From assembly GCA_026182355.1 (NCBI GenBank), contig JAPFBL010000308.1, positions 1 through 64,000 of the forward strand: 64,000 nucleotides of DNA. Direction: 5' to 3'. The position numbers and the translations under genes were made by a program. This document shows positions 46,205 through 58,310 of this stretch, in pieces (within the stretch, counting starts at the first letter, position 1; each line of letters begins with the position of its first letter). A model generated the notes under the pieces. It saw only the letters and a program-made list of their open reading frames with translations. It did not search any database and was not told the DNA's origin. Origin of the DNA: Hermatobates lingyangjiaoensis. Its lineage: Eukaryota > Arthropoda > Insecta > Hemiptera > Hermatobatidae.

Positions 46205-46475
46205 ACGTAGTGCAATCAGTTATTATGTGGTATTTACTAATTGTAGGGTCTAAGCTAATGAAATGGTCTCCACATATAAAAATTTAATCGTATAAACATC
46301 GAGTTTCGAACACGTAGTGTTCTTCTTCAAAAAAAAAAAAATATTTTTAGTGAGTATATGTGGTACAACTGTCAGTGGCCGTTGTACTAAGGACACACCT
46401 GTAGTAATGTCTGAAGAAGAACACTACGTGTTCGAAACACGTTGTTTATATTTGTTTAATGACAAAATTAATTGT
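46205..46475. mobile_element. PLE-like palindrome, family K
   Basis: The left reversed copy (gcaatcagttattatgtggt ... ttcgaacacgtagtgttctt) and the right forward copy (ctgaagaagaacactacgtg, ttcgaaacacgttg) face each other around a unique centre. The core in the right copy is CTGAAGA + A + GAACAC/GTGTTC + GAAAC. Confidence 0.6.
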
Positions 46476-47687
46476 TTAGATAATTAAATAAAACCATCCA
46501 GAACAGTTAAGAACGCAGATCACAAAAAAAAGCAGATCCAGTAAATATTTATATTACTATTAAATTTTATATTACTATTAAGTAATTTATTGAATGTATT
46601 CGATGAATATATCTAAATATACGTGGAGTAAATCACAAGTACGTACACGCATTATTAGTGATATATAACAATAAAGTAGAACTGTATGTTCGAATATATC
46701 CTTTATGGAAATGAAGGTGCCTAAACTGAACTGCATACAATTTTGCAACTGATTTGTTCTAAATCATAGAAAAATTTGATAAAGTTGATATAGCTATTAT
46801 TCGTTCTTTGTTTTTTTATTTATAAGGTAACTTGTCACTGGGTTCGCACTTTGATATTAATCTTATTCATCTTACAGGGATTGCAGTTATTGTTTACGGA
46901 CAAGCATTGGAATTTACGTGCTTTCCAATGATCCAATTTAACAATAAAACATTTAATTTAAATTAGTCTTTAAGTTAATTTTCATATAAAATAATAGTTT
47001 ATAGTTTTAAATTAACTATATAATTTAAACTATATTTAAATTTATATTTCAAAGACGATTAAAAGTATATGAGTGCTTTACGTGATTAAAAAGTTTCAGG
47101 CTATTAATTATGTTTCAAATCTTAAGACCATTTATGATAATGAAGATACGAGTATAAAGAAATTTTTTAAAATGTTTACAACTTTCTTTAATTAGTAAGA
47201 TTTGTTTCATATGAAATTGATATTCACTAAAGAATTGAAAGTACTTTTTATAAGCTCTTTGGAATAAAAAATTAGCATAAGATGCGCGCGTGTCAAACTG
47301 TCAAACTGTATGCGCGCGTGTCATACTGTACGAAACAGTACAGCACAGCAATGAGTCTTTGATTCAAGATTCACTGAGATTCTTAAACCGAGTGAAAGTT
47401 TGCTTCCTGTGAAGCGAGCAGTCTTGTTAAATATGACTCAGCAGGAATACATTCTTGTTCATAACAGTGACCATGCTAAAAGAAGACTACTAAAAAATAT
47501 CATTTTTTTTTCCTGTAACAGGTAATATTGAACATGGAAGGAAATTTAGCATTCATCATTATATAATGAATGAATGTTCGTTATAATGATTATTATATTC
47601 ATAATATAATATAATATTCAAAAATAAATTTTATAATCTACGGAAAGATATGTAGAACAAATATATTTCTTTTGCTTTACTATAAGT
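46476..47687. other. AT-rich sequence with a small duplication
   Basis: 'atgcgcgcgtgtcaaactgt' and 'atgcgcgcgtgtcatactgt' lie about 28 bp apart near 47283-47330. No gene is recognised. Confidence 0.5.
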
Positions 47688-47850
47688 AATGATCAAACTA
47701 CAATAAGAAATGGGAAAACAAGACTAAGATCTTTCAACCGTAACAAGCGGTCTTCGTCAGATTCAAAAACCCAACAGCAGTTGGGTTTTGACTTATTGTG
47801 GTTTGATCATTGATTGTTGTTTCACGTGTTTATATGAAATCTTTTTAAGT
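47688..47850. mobile_element. PLE family A palindrome, right arm deleted
   Basis: The reversed arm is complete to 'aaaacccaacagcagttggg', but the forward arm jumps from 'ttttgact' to 'tattgtggtttgatc', losing the ribozyme. Confidence 0.75.
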
Positions 47851-48061
47851 ATAAGTAATGTATAATGATCGTTAAAAAATTCGATCTGGAGATTTTGACG
47901 GCATTATATTATAATTATATATGATGGATTTAAATTATGTTTTAAGGTCCCAAAAGTCGTTTTATGAAGTTTTCTCGATCATGTCTGTAAGTGTATTGAA
48001 AATTATAATTTTTCCTATTGAATCCTATTTAAAGAGGAATGATTTCTCAGTAATTCGCAAC

Positions 48062-48192
48062 ACTGGATGGTAGTTGGTAGCACTGATTAGTAGTTGGTAA
48101 CACTGAATAGTAATTGGTAACTACTGATTAGTAATTGGTAACAGTGTACGGTAATTGGTAACAGTGTAGGGTAATTGGTAACTACTGATTGA
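48062..48192. repeat. About 20-bp tandem repeat
   Basis: Six or seven copies of a 'gattagtaattggtaacact'-like unit with drift. Confidence 0.85.
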
Positions 48193-48195
48193 GTG

Positions 48196-49984
48196 GATTT
48201 TAATCCACTCAAATAAAATTGATGTTTAGAGATTTAATGAACTATTTTTATATAATTTCATAACTTAATATGGGATTCAAGAAATTCCTACATGTAAAAA
48301 ATCAATCAAAACATATAATTTCTGATGTTTTCCATAGTATGATGGATTTGTCTCACAAAATGCTCTAATCACACTATATGTTGCACCATTGAATAAAACG
48401 TAATATCAGTTGTATTTTTTTTTTGTGTTTATGCAGCATATTAACTTTGGGTAATATTGAAGTGTGAGTAATGAACCATTTCCTCAAGAAGGAGCTATTA
48501 CGTTTTTGACAAATATCCAGTTTTTTCACTACTCTAGTCTAATAGTTCATATACGAGTATATTATTGTTTTTTAAAAAAAAGAAGCTCCCAGCTGTAAAA
48601 GTTTTAAATTATACTGAACTTTGACTTTGATTTGCGTATATAAAACTGGCTAATTACTGATATATTTTTTCTCAATATACATTCACAGCATCCTTATAAC
48701 AGAGTACAACACACAGGAAAATGCTACACTCTCTCAGAGTAAATTGAATGTTTGAGAAAGGGAAAGTAAGAGCTTTTTAAAAAAAACACTAGCAATCAAT
48801 AAAATTCCCAGTATAATAATTATATAAAAGACCAAAAATGTAAGACATAATTTAATATTGAAAACATTCTTTGAAAAATAATAAATGAAATTATCCCACA
48901 TAATGAAATTATCCTTAAACGACTTTTTTTTTCTTAAATGTTTCTGACATTTTTCAGATAGATTCGGAATATTTTCATGTTTTAAAATGAAAACTTTGTC
49001 TTAAATTGTCAATGTAGAAGGAGGTCAGATAAACTATGTAAGAGAACTAAAGCATTGTTCTCCTGTAAGAGATTATTTCGTAACACGAAATCTACACTTC
49101 CGATTTTCAAAAATGTTACTGCTCCTGTAGTTATACTAATGATATTATATGCATTAGTAGAGTGATATACAAAAATAAGCGTATATATTGATAGGTGGAT
49201 CAATTACTATCTGTATTACCACCAGGAATGAAAGACTAATAAACATCTCCCATTTACACATTTATATTATACCTAAATAGGACATTATATAGTATATATT
49301 CTGGAAGTTAGATATTAAGTTTACCTATACTAAAAAGTTGAGTGTAGGTCACTCCAGATTTTTCTCTAGGCTTTAGTCACTGTATGCAATTAAAAACACA
49401 TGTAAAGTGAAGTATGCGGGAATAAAAAAGGATTTTTAATTTTAGAGTCTTTTTATATCTTGAGCGGTAACACTCTGTGAAAGAAATCTTTTTCAGTACA
49501 ATTGAATGTCGACAACACTTAAGCAAAAAACATATTTTAGTGTATTCTTTTCTAACTTGACTACATTTATCTTTAGTAGGTCACACTACTATTCGACCGA
49601 GCTGCCATTTCCACATTACAATAGTCCTATTGTACTAGATTTACTGTCACCGTTAGGTCAGATTTCGTAGTATTTACATAATTGTATTTTTTTTTATTAA
49701 AATTGTCGATGTTTATGATAGAAAATTATTTATAAATTTAGTCTATTTTTGCACTAACTTGTTAATACTTCTTCTATTAAAAATAGACTAAGCTAGGCTC
49801 TCGACCTCAAATTTTAGCGTTTTATGGTTTAATCACACTTCTTGTACACTCTCTGTTTAACTACTTTTCCCTACTTGTTTGATTAGTTTTGTTGACGCTT
49901 AATCAGTTATTTTGAAGTGTTGAACCGCTGTTTTCATTACACTTTCTTAAGGAAATCACTTATACTTAGGTAGGTATCAAAATA
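48196..49984. other. AT-rich sequence without recognised features
   Basis: No supported gene, RNA or element. Confidence 0.55.
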
Positions 49985-49989
49985 CATGT

Positions 49990-51010
49990 CGTGTGTATAC
50001 AGTGTACACACTGATACCCCGAGACCGAGTCTTCGGCTCCGAGTGTGTGTATACGTGTGTAAACAGTGTACACACTGATACACCGAGACCGAGTCTTCGG
50101 CTCCGAGTGTGTGTATACGTGTGTATACAGTGTAGACACTGATACACCGAGACCGAGTTTTCGGCTCCGAGTGTGTGTATACGTGTGTATACAGTGTAGA
50201 CACTGATACACCGAGACCGAGTCTTCGGCTCCGAGTGTGTGTATACGTGTGTATACAGTGTAGACACTGATACACCGAGACCGAGTCTTCGGCTCCGAGT
50301 GTGTGTATACGTGTGTATACAGTGTACACACTGATACGCCGAGACCGAGTTTTCGGCTCCGAGTGTGTGTATACAGTGTAGACACTGATACACCGAGACC
50401 GAGTCTTCGGCTCCGAGTGTGTGTATACGTATGTATACAGTGTACACACTGATACACCGAGACTTAGTCTTCGGCTCCGAGTGTGTGTATACGTATGTAT
50501 ACAGTATACACACTGATACACCGAGACCGAGTCTTCGGCTCCGAGTGTGTGTATACGTGTGTAAACAGTGTACACACTGATACACCGAGACCGAGTCTTC
50601 GGCTCTGAGTGTGTGTATACGTATGTATACAGTGTACACACTGATACGCCGAGACCGAATCTTCGGCTCCGAGTGTGTGTATACTTATGTATACAGTGTA
50701 CACACTGATACGCCGAGACCGAGTCTTCGGCTCCGAGTGTGTGTATACGTGTGTAAACAGTGTACACATGATATCCGAGATCGAACTTCGGCTCCGAGTG
50801 TGTGTATACGTATGTATACAGTGTACACACTGATACGCCGAGACCGAGTCTTCGGCTCCGAGTGTGGGTATACGTGTGTAAACAGTGTACACACTGATAC
50901 ACCGAGACCGAGTCTTCGGCTCCGAGTGTGTGTATACGTGTGTAAACAGTGTACACACTGATACACCGAGACCGAGTCTTCGGCTCCGAGTGTGTGTATA
51001 CGTGTCGTGT
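49990..51010. repeat. 64-bp satellite-like array, about 16 copies
   Basis: Each unit runs ctgatacaccgagaccgagt, cttcggctccgagtgtgtgt, atacgtgtgtaaacagtgta, caca. A small hairpin CCGA(GTCT)TCGG lies in each. One copy near 50350 is shortened and one near 50770 has small deletions. G+C is well above the surroundings. All three minus frames lack stops over most of the array because 64 is not a multiple of 3, giving artificial frames of up to 363 codons. Confidence 0.97.
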
Positions 51011-52381
51011 GAGCCGAGTAGACTTCAAGAAATGCTACTTTTAAAAAAAATCACCTATATAAATGCTGTGACTGTAATCATTGTATTTATGAAATGGTAT
51101 GGATCTCTCTGAATTACAAAGAATTTATATAATAATAATTAATATAACAGAGTCAAACAAAGAAGAAATAAATACAGGAAGCAAGTTCAAATCTCAATTA
51201 ATAGAAGAATAGTAAACTTTCATTTAAGATTAGAGTCTAAGAGTCCAGCTCAAATTTATCGGATAATCGAATTTATCAAATAATCGAAATTATCGGATAA
51301 TCGAAATTATGGGATAATCGTAATTATCCGATGTTTAATGTAAGCATCAGTCAGAGAATTAAAGAAAAATTAATAGTTTTAGACTGATTAATCGAGCTCA
51401 AATGATTTTGATATAATTCAACTTTTTGCTTCAAACAGTAATCAATGAAATAACGAATCAAAATAATAATTTCTTTAAAAAATAATCTTAAAAGAAATAT
51501 CTTTTATTTTATAACCATTCCATTGGGTTGGAACAATCAAAAAGACCTGATTATAAAGGACAAGAGAATTGATGTTTATACAAGAAGTCAACAACCAACT
51601 TAATATTAAAACTGTCACCCATATTACACTTTCTACCTTAATGAATTTTACAGTTATTTCAATATTTCTATGCGGCTTTTCTACTTCTCGGGCTTTAATT
51701 CACGCCAGTTCATTTTGCTTTTACTCTTTTGTGTGCAGAATTACTATTTCATTCCCAGTCCTAAATTATTTCCACTAAACTTACAGAAAAAAAAATAATA
51801 AAATTTTTGATCAATGGTTATAATAGAAGAATAAATTTGTTGTAATTCAAAACGATTTTTTTTTTTTAATCATTACTTTAAGAGAGGGGGTAAATGTGCT
51901 ATGCTGTAGTGCCCAACCCTCTTTATCCAAAAGACCTGCTTCAAGTAAAATATATTTTCACAAACCAACCTTTAAAAAGTCATCAAATAAATTGAACTCA
52001 ATGATAAAAATAAACCCGTGTGATTATTATGAACACAAAAAAACGTTTTATTTAATAAAAACTATAAAACAAGAATTTTTGTTACTTGTGACCTATATTG
52101 AATAAATATAAAGTGCACAGAAATAGACAATTTACCATTGTTTTTGCAAGCAAACGTCAAAAAATGGAACGTATTGACAGTATTTTGTGAAATACTGGAG
52201 TGGTCTACACTCAACTTCACTATTCGTTAACATATGATACAACTCGTTGCTATCAATCCATTTTGATTGGTTCAAACGATTTATTTCAAATTGCGTATTA
52301 TATAGACATACTAACAAACACTGAGTATAACTATTAGTAACTTCATATGCAATCAGTTTAATGAATATATATATATATATA
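51011..52381. other. AT-rich sequence with a short tandem repeat
   Basis: About four copies of a 'ttatcggataatcgaaa'-like unit lie at 51257-51329. A repeat 'ctggagtggtctacactc' at about 52194 matches about 12311. No gene is recognised. Confidence 0.55.
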
Positions 52382-52544
52382 TACACAATTAAAAGAAACG
52401 GTCCAGCGGACTTTTTTACAATAAAATAAAAAACGAAGGAAACACACAGAAAGACACAGACATAACTTATGTTATATCTGTGACATATCTGAGACATATT
52501 AGTTATGTCTGTGTCTTTCTGTGTGTTTCCTTCGTTTTTTATTT

Positions 52545-52546
<2 letters not shown>
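52382..52546. mobile_element. PLE family D-like palindrome without ribozyme
   Basis: The arms carry 'aaaacgaaggaaacacacag' plus 'aaagacacagacataact' and their complement, meeting near 52475. The left end extends further (aaacggtccagcggactttt). Both sides are next to TA runs. Confidence 0.75.
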
Positions 52547-52575
<29 letters not shown>

Positions 52576-52576
52576 C

Positions 52577-52969
52577 TGCCAAACCTGTCCCCTAATTAAC
52601 TCCAGTCCTTACTTTACTTCCCCTCTCAGTAACGACTCCTATCCTGTTCCTTCTGATACATCTTGCACTTCCTGTAACTGCGTTTACCGTTTGGAGTGTA
52701 CTCGATGTGATGCTTTTTACGTTGGCTTGGCTTCAACCAAGCTGAGCCTGCGTATGAACAATCACAGGGCGTCCGTTGGTCAGCGCAGAGACCTACCCAT
52801 AGCTATCCATGCTAATTCCCATGACCTCCCTTTCAATGATTGTTTCAGGGTACAAATCCTCAAACAAATCCCCGAGTCTAATCCCCATGTCACCCTTAGA
52901 GCTTCCGAAGAGGCATTCATATGCCTCCTTGGGGCTCGTTCTCCTCCTGGTCTCAACCTGTACCGTTAA
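52577..52969 (+). pseudogene. PLE GIY-YIG endonuclease domain, nearly complete
   Basis: From the truncation point the frame includes SCTSCNCVYRLECTRCDAFY. CxxC pairs precede and follow the GIY-like VYRLEC. Then come YVG, LSLRMNNHR with the conserved Arg, HANSHDLPF, EEAFICLLGARSPPGLNLY containing the catalytic Glu, and a terminal Arg before the stop. All signature positions of a PLE endonuclease appear present. The RT is missing, so the copy cannot be autonomous. Confidence 0.88.
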
Positions 52970-52979
52970 TTATTTTTTA

Positions 52980-53010
<31 letters not shown>

Positions 53011-53194
53011 TTATTATTATTATTTATTTTTTATTATTATTATTTCGTATTTTATATATTTTTTATCTTGTTTTCTAAATAAATATTGGAAGGATTTCTA
53101 TTTTTCCTCTCCTCCGCTGGGGAGCAGCATTGCGGTGGTTCCACGAGTTACTCTGGAGGCCAGTAGTAGTTTGCTTCTCAACGCAAGTACTTCG

Positions 53195-53235
53195 CACTTC
53201 TTCCCGATGACGACGGATGTCGAAATATCGAAGTG
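53195..53235 (+). ncRNA. Hammerhead ribozyme-like motif, family D
   Basis: Stem I is CACTTC/GAAGTG with three unpaired bases on the 5' side. The core is CCGATGA (U4 changed), then an extra C, stem II GAC/GTC with loop GGAT, GAA, stem III AT/AT, and C at the cleavage position. The same layout recurs at 2397-2437. Confidence 0.5.
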
Positions 53236-53276
53236 AGTTCTGTAGTGTCTTTCTGTGTTCTTTTCTATGTGTTAAA

Positions 53277-53322
<46 letters not shown>

Positions 53323-53324
<2 letters not shown>

Positions 53325-53475
53325 CAATGTACATAAAGAAACATAGAGAAATTGAAAACACAAACTTACAGTCTCTAATTTTCGATTGAACCGACTTCAG
53401 GAGAGATAAGAGAGGGAAACCAAGCGCACTGGTGCAGAGACAGTTGCGTCTTACGAACCGGGAGGCAAAAATATT
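53323..53475 (-). mobile_element. PLE family B reversed fragment
   Basis: It starts at 'agttcaatgtacataaagaa' next to a TA run, contains the reverse motif 'attgaaccgacttcaggaga', and ends after 'ggtgcagagacagttg'. Confidence 0.65.
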
Positions 53476-53599
53476 CCTAAGCGCACTGGCAGTGGACCAG
53501 ATGTATATGCGAAGTTGACCGAATCCTACGAATAGTTGTATGCTTTTACCCTAACACCAGAAAAAAAGTCAAGAGGAAACAATATTGTAAGAATATTTT

Positions 53600-54180
53600 T
53601 TTTACATTAGTTGTACAATCTGTAATTGCGCGGTATTTACTCATACTGGGGGTAAATAGCATACCCAATTCCTTTGTCACCTTATCTCTTAACCTCCCCT
53701 CCCCAATCAACCTCACATGACATAAATTCCTCCAGTCATCGTTCAACGGTTGTCTGTCTGTCTGTCTGTCTGTCCACTGCTTTTATTGGATTGTCATTCA
53801 TTTTTCATTATTTCATTTTACACGAAATGAAATTCTGGTTCATTTTTGTAGCTTTTAATTTGTTATTTGTATTGTAGAAGTTGGCCTGATGATGAACACG
53901 AATTGTTTGAAACGTGTGGTTTAAATTAAAAAAACTTCTAACGTAGTGCAATCAGTTATTATGTGGTATTTACTCATTGTAGGGTAAAAAGCTAATGAAA
54001 TTGTCTCCACATATAACAATTCAATGGTATAAATAACGCGTTTCGAACAAGTATTGTTCTTCTTCAGGTATTAACTAAAAAATACAATGCCTAAGGAAGA
54101 ACACTACGCGTTCGAAACGCGTTGTTTATACCATTAAGTTTTTATATGTGGAGACAATTTCATTAGCTTTTTACCCTACA
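53600..54180. mobile_element. PLE-like palindrome and flanking relics, family K
   Basis: A relic with 'ttgtacaatctgtaattg' lies at 53605. A forward piece 'gcctgatgatgaacacgaat' plus 'tgtttgaaacgtg' lies at 53884. A head-to-head pair spans 53945-54180 (gtgcaatcagttattatgtg ... cattagctttttaccctaca). The right arm has GAACAC/GCGTTC-like stem II and GAAACGCGTTG. A (TGTC)n run lies at 53752-53772. Confidence 0.6.
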
Positions 54181-54634
54181 AAAAAAATTTTTTTTCTATG
54201 GAGATTTTGTATTTTCCATTTACATCAGTATGAATATTTTTTCTGTTTAAATCCTTTAGAAATATTAATCTAATTACTAAAAACTTGTCTCAAACTCCAT
54301 CAACATTAATTTAAACAAATAACAGTCACTGTTTAAAACAAAAGACAATCTTTACGCTAATATTGTTATTTCGTTAATAGCATTACTGCATTTCAAGTTA
54401 AAGAGAAGCTGTCTGTTTGATTTCCACATTTACTAACTAACTTATAACTACTTGAAAGGTTTCTCCAAAAGTCTAATTCATTTCTTGCTTTCTTCTTCAA
54501 AACTTGAATTAGATTATACCTATTTTTCAAAACTAATTATGTTCCTATAGATTGCCAAATTGTATTAAAACTTTTCAAAAATTAGATTTTATTTTTATGT
54601 GTAATTCTATTAAATTATTATTATTCATATATAT
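54181..54634. other. AT-rich sequence without recognised features
   Basis: Nothing supported. Confidence 0.5.
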
Positions 54635-54916
54635 ACGTTTCACGATGAATCACAAACACTTACTGTCTCTAATTTTCGGTTAAACCGTCATCAGGAGAGT
54701 TGAGATAGGGACACCAAGCGCACTTGTGAAGCGACGGTTGGTGACCCTCGCTTCCAACCGTCGCTTCACAAGTGCGCTTGGTAGCCCTATCTCAACTCTC
54801 TTGATGATAGTTCAACCAAAAATTAGAGACAGTAAGCGTGTTTGTTCCTTAGTTCAATGTTTTCAATTCATCGTGAAACGTTTGTTGTCCTTTTGGATCG
54901 TTTTCCTGTTTACAAT
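54635..54916. mobile_element. PLE family B palindrome
   Basis: The left arm begins 'cgtttcacgatgaatcac' and the right arm ends 'aattcatcgtgaaacg'. A right-only extension then follows (gtccttttggatcgttttcc ... acaatattc). The arms meet near 54749. Confidence 0.78.
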
Positions 54917-54936
54917 ATTCATATATATATATATAT

Positions 54937-55569
54937 TTGTAAATTTGGGGAGCAATCCTTCTTTTATACATGTTTTGTTGAACGACCTTTGTACTGTGGC
55001 ATGATTCAATTTCATAGTCGATCTTTCAAGTTTTCTCACCTTTGTTTTAAATCTTTCTGGTACTAAATACACTAGTTTTCCAAATGATTTATTATTTATA
55101 ACTGATATGTTTCGGTCTCCTTGACCATCTTCAGAGTTAATCATATGTATAAAATAACTTATTCCTACTAACTACTACTATATACGGTTCCATCTGATGG
55201 AATCTAGAGACATTTTATGAAGTTCAGTGGTACACCTGATTATGACAGGTGGCTAAAACTGCTTCAAACAAAATGTTTATTTTGGTGATAGAATTATTTC
55301 TGGATTTTATGGAAGATTATAGTGTTAATTTAAGAAATGAATTTAAGAAATGTATAGTGTATATAGTGATAGTTAGTAGGAATAAGTTTTTTTGTACATA
55401 TGATTAACTCTGAAGATGGTCAAGGAGACCGAAACATGTCAGTTATAAATAATAAAGCATTTGGAGAACTAGTGTATTTAGTACCAGAAAGATTTAAAAC
55501 AAAGGTGAGAAAACTTGAAAGATGGACAATGAAATTTAATCATGCCACAGTACAAAGGTCGTTCAACAA
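54937..55569. mobile_element. PLE family H inverted pair with N-terminal coding remnants
   Basis: The minus arm (54937-55142) encodes FGKLVYLVPERFKTKVRKLE and ends KEGLLPKFTNI at the TA run. The plus arm (55399-55569) repeats the segment but ends at 'caacaaaacat', before the extension. About 255 bp of unrelated-looking sequence separates them, flanked by its own short inverted bases (ttattcctactaacta / tagttagtaggaataa). Confidence 0.75.
55406..55444 (+). ncRNA. Hammerhead ribozyme-like motif, family H variant
   Basis: Stem I AACT/AGTT is perfect. The core is CTGAAGA, then an extra T, stem II GGTC/GACC with loop AAGGA, GAA, stem III AC/GT with loop AT, and C at the cleavage position 55440. 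The mirror motif is at 55100-55138 (-). Relative to 37376-37414, stems I and II differ in sequence but not in pairing. Confidence 0.72.
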
Positions 55570-55608
<39 letters not shown>

Positions 55609-55610
<2 letters not shown>

Positions 55611-55779
55611 TCACATAAACACAGTGTAAATAACAATACAACAATTGATCAAACCACAATAAGAAATGGGGAAACAAGACTAAGATCTTTCAACCGTAAC
55701 AAGCGGTCTTCGTCAGAGTCAAAAACCCAACTGAGTTGAAAGATCTTAGTCTTGTTTTCCCATTTCTTATTGTGGTTTG

Positions 55780-55784
<5 letters not shown>
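55609..55784. mobile_element. PLE family A palindrome, right arm shortened
   Basis: The left arm is complete (hairpin end at 55610-55640). The right arm begins at 'gttgaaagatcttag', lacking most of the ribozyme, and ends at 'tttgatca' next to TA repeats. Confidence 0.75.
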
Positions 55785-55837
<53 letters not shown>

Positions 55838-55840
<3 letters not shown>

Positions 55841-56443
55841 GATAAAGAACAAGATGAGCAAAGAAGAAAGACCCTCGAAATGCTATATATTAAAAAAGAT
55901 CTAAGTTCAGTTAATCATAGAAGTGACATTACCAATTTGAACACTATTTATTCAGGAGTGTTAAGTTGATTTTAGTGAAATTTAATTTCCTTAGTTCCTT
56001 TTTGTGTTCTTTGAGTGAACAGTGTTTGGTTTACATGTAATTGTAATCAGTTAGTCTGGTCCAAGTTTTTGACCAGTTAAGATGTTAGTTCACTAACTAT
56101 CTATTGTTACTTCATTTTATATAATGTAAATTTCATCATTTTTCTAATTCAAAAATTCTGACTTCTGTAAGTTCATAAAAATGTTTATTGCTTTTCTATT
56201 ACTTCTATTGTATATATATTTTTGTTTTTTCACAACTGTAATATTCCATTTTGATGTTAGTTATATGTTGATATTTATATATGATTTCTTGTCATCCTTT
56301 GTTTGTAGGCCTATGAAAATGGTTTTAAATAAAACCGAAACGTCGGCATTGAGAGTTTGATTTTGATGCTGGAAAATTGACCGAATCCCGATTACATTAT
56401 ACACCTATTCTATCCAACGGTTGATATATTATTGAATTTGTTA
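55838..56443 (+). mobile_element. PLE family J, 5'-truncated, with endonuclease C-terminus
   Basis: It starts at a TA run with coding sequence that reads QRRKTLEMLYIKKDLSSVNH, a GIY-YIG C-terminal block (LEMLYIK...). A stop and a UTR follow. The decayed hammerhead-like segment at 56305-56352 has perfect stem II GGTTTT/AAAACC, GAAACGTC, and GGC on the 3' side. It ends at a second TA run. Confidence 0.7.
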
Positions 56444-56445
56444 TA

Positions 56446-56510
<65 letters not shown>
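56444..56510. repeat. (TA)n then (GA)n microsatellite
   Basis: The TA run is followed directly by about 14 GA units. Confidence 0.95.
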
Positions 56511-56512
<2 letters not shown>

Positions 56513-57464
56513 TACGTATTTTCATATGAATAATTGAATAATACTAAATATATTAATTGTGTATTAATTGAACTTATACTGCATACAAGAGTAACAATAC
56601 TTATATCAATACTTATGAATATTGCTCAGTTAACATTGTAGATAACTGAATACTAAACTGAGTACAAGTCAGGGATTTGAAGCCCTCGATAAATATATCT
56701 GCCCTAAACATAATGTTATTCAAATTCATGGCAAAGCTTCGACTTGGGTCTTAGTTCAAACTTGTGTAAAACTTATCTTTTGCCTTGAGAAAATCTGAAT
56801 AAAAAGTTTCAATAACTTAGATTTTGGGTTAAATAAGAATTTGACCAATAAAGTATTGCAAACCACGGATCATATTGCGATTCTAGGGCAGTAATTTCTA
56901 GGACCCTATAAGACCCTATAGGACCAGGAAAACGACTCTTTGGCATGACAGGCTAATTGACCATTTGACAAAAACCCTTACTGGCCCTTCCCACTGACAA
57001 TGGCACGATAATTCAACAACAGTAGGCATTTGTTTAGTAACTGCTAATTACAACTTGCACTGTACTCTGCACGAAAATATTCTTAGGCTGTCGGTAATCT
57101 AAATAAACCAAAAGTGTAAACATTCCCGCATCTGTTCCAATACCTGGCAATAAACTTTACTAAATGTCATATTCATCTAATGTTCAATAAAAAAAAGAAT
57201 AAAAATTGTATAATTCAATTAGAAGAAATTTTAATTTTTGTTATATATACTTTTTATTACTTTATATTATGTGAGGTATAAAATTAAAAATAAAAAAAAA
57301 CATGTAATCTGACAGAAATCTTATATACATTTATGTTTATCATATTATACTTTTTTATTTTCATAACCATATTATATTATAAACGTAAATATTTTATGTC
57401 ATGTTTCTTACCTTACAAATAAGTAACATATTTAATTTTTTTATATATAAAATAACTTAAAAAT

Positions 57465-57465
<1 letters not shown>
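56511..57465. other. AT-rich sequence without recognised features
   Basis: No supported gene or repeat. Confidence 0.55.
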
Positions 57466-57493
<28 letters not shown>

Positions 57494-57495
<2 letters not shown>

Positions 57496-57713
57496 AATAT
57501 TTCGCATAAACATGTGAAATAACAATCAATGATCAAACCACAATAAGAAAATGGGAAAACAAGACTAAGATATTTCAACCGTAACAAGCAGTCTTCGTCA
57601 GAGTCAAAAACCCAACCCAACCCAGTTGGGTTTTTGACTCTGACGAAGACCACTTCTTACGGTTGAAAGATCTTAGTTTTGTTTTCCCATTTTCTTATTG
57701 TGGTTTGATCATT

Positions 57714-57716
<3 letters not shown>
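57494..57716. mobile_element. PLE family A palindrome
   Basis: The left end has the hairpin extension and the right end stops at 'gatcatttgat'. The arms meet near 57620 (acccaacccaacccagttgg). TA runs lie on both sides. Confidence 0.8.
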
Positions 57717-57746
<30 letters not shown>

Positions 57747-57749
<3 letters not shown>

Positions 57750-58101
57750 ATGTAATTTTTTTGAGAGTTGAGGTCTAATGATTTGAAACTAGTCGTTTTG
57801 CCGACGTTTCGACATATATTAATGTCAACTTCAGGGCTTGGGAATCTCTTTCTGTTGCAGCATACCTTCATTTACTCAATTACATGATGAACACTGTCTA
57901 TGATAGGCAGTAGCCTGCATGTGTTCATCATGTAATTGAGTAAACAAAGGTATGCTGCAACAGAAACAGATTCCATGCCCTGAAGATGACATTAATATAT
58001 GTCGAAACGTCGGCAATACGACTAGTTTCAAATCATTAGACCTCAACCCTCAAAAAAAGTACATCATATGAATATTGGATCAAGAAAACAAATTATGATA
58101 T

Positions 58102-58104
<3 letters not shown>
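57747..58104. mobile_element. PLE family F palindrome
   Basis: The arms at about 57755-57893 and 57918-58053 meet around 'gatgaacactgtctatgata'. The right end has an extension of about 45 nt (catcatatgaatattggatc onward). Hammerhead motifs lie in both arms. TA runs flank it. Confidence 0.82.
57976..58015 (+). ncRNA. Hammerhead ribozyme-like motif, family F
   Basis: Stem I is TGCC/GGCA. The core is CTGAAGA, then an extra T, stem II GACAT/ATGTC with loop TAATAT, GAA, stem III AC/GT, and C at the cleavage position 58011. The mirror motif is at 57799-57838 (-) with one core change (CTGAAGT). Confidence 0.72.
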
Positions 58105-58137
<33 letters not shown>

Positions 58138-58140
<3 letters not shown>

Positions 58141-58310
58141 TATGACTGCTTTAGCCCTCACTCAGTGAGTTCTTTAGTTGACTATCGTCTCTCCGTCAAT
58201 CCACTTCTCCTGAGGACGCCCGCCATTACGGTCGAAATATTGAAAAGTGAGTCTTTGTTGTGTTTAGGTCTATGTGTCACAGTTTGTTTTAAGTATATAT
58301 AAATATATGT

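Larger units (their letters stand above)
52577..53278 (+). mobile_element. PLE family D, 5'-truncated, with endonuclease and ribozyme
   Basis: A single-orientation copy lies between TA runs (52547-52576 and 53279-53322). The order is endonuclease coding end, (TTA)n-rich UTR at 52975-53050, GC-richer UTR (cctcctccgctggggagcag), then the hammerhead-like motif and the conserved 3' end. Confidence 0.88.

Noticed and set aside
49937..51028. A 363-codon minus frame and several overlapping frames over the 64-bp array as a repetitive protein gene
   Set aside because: The frames arise because a 64-bp unit lacking stops cycles through all three frames. Overlapping long frames on both strands and no start or splice context argue against a gene.
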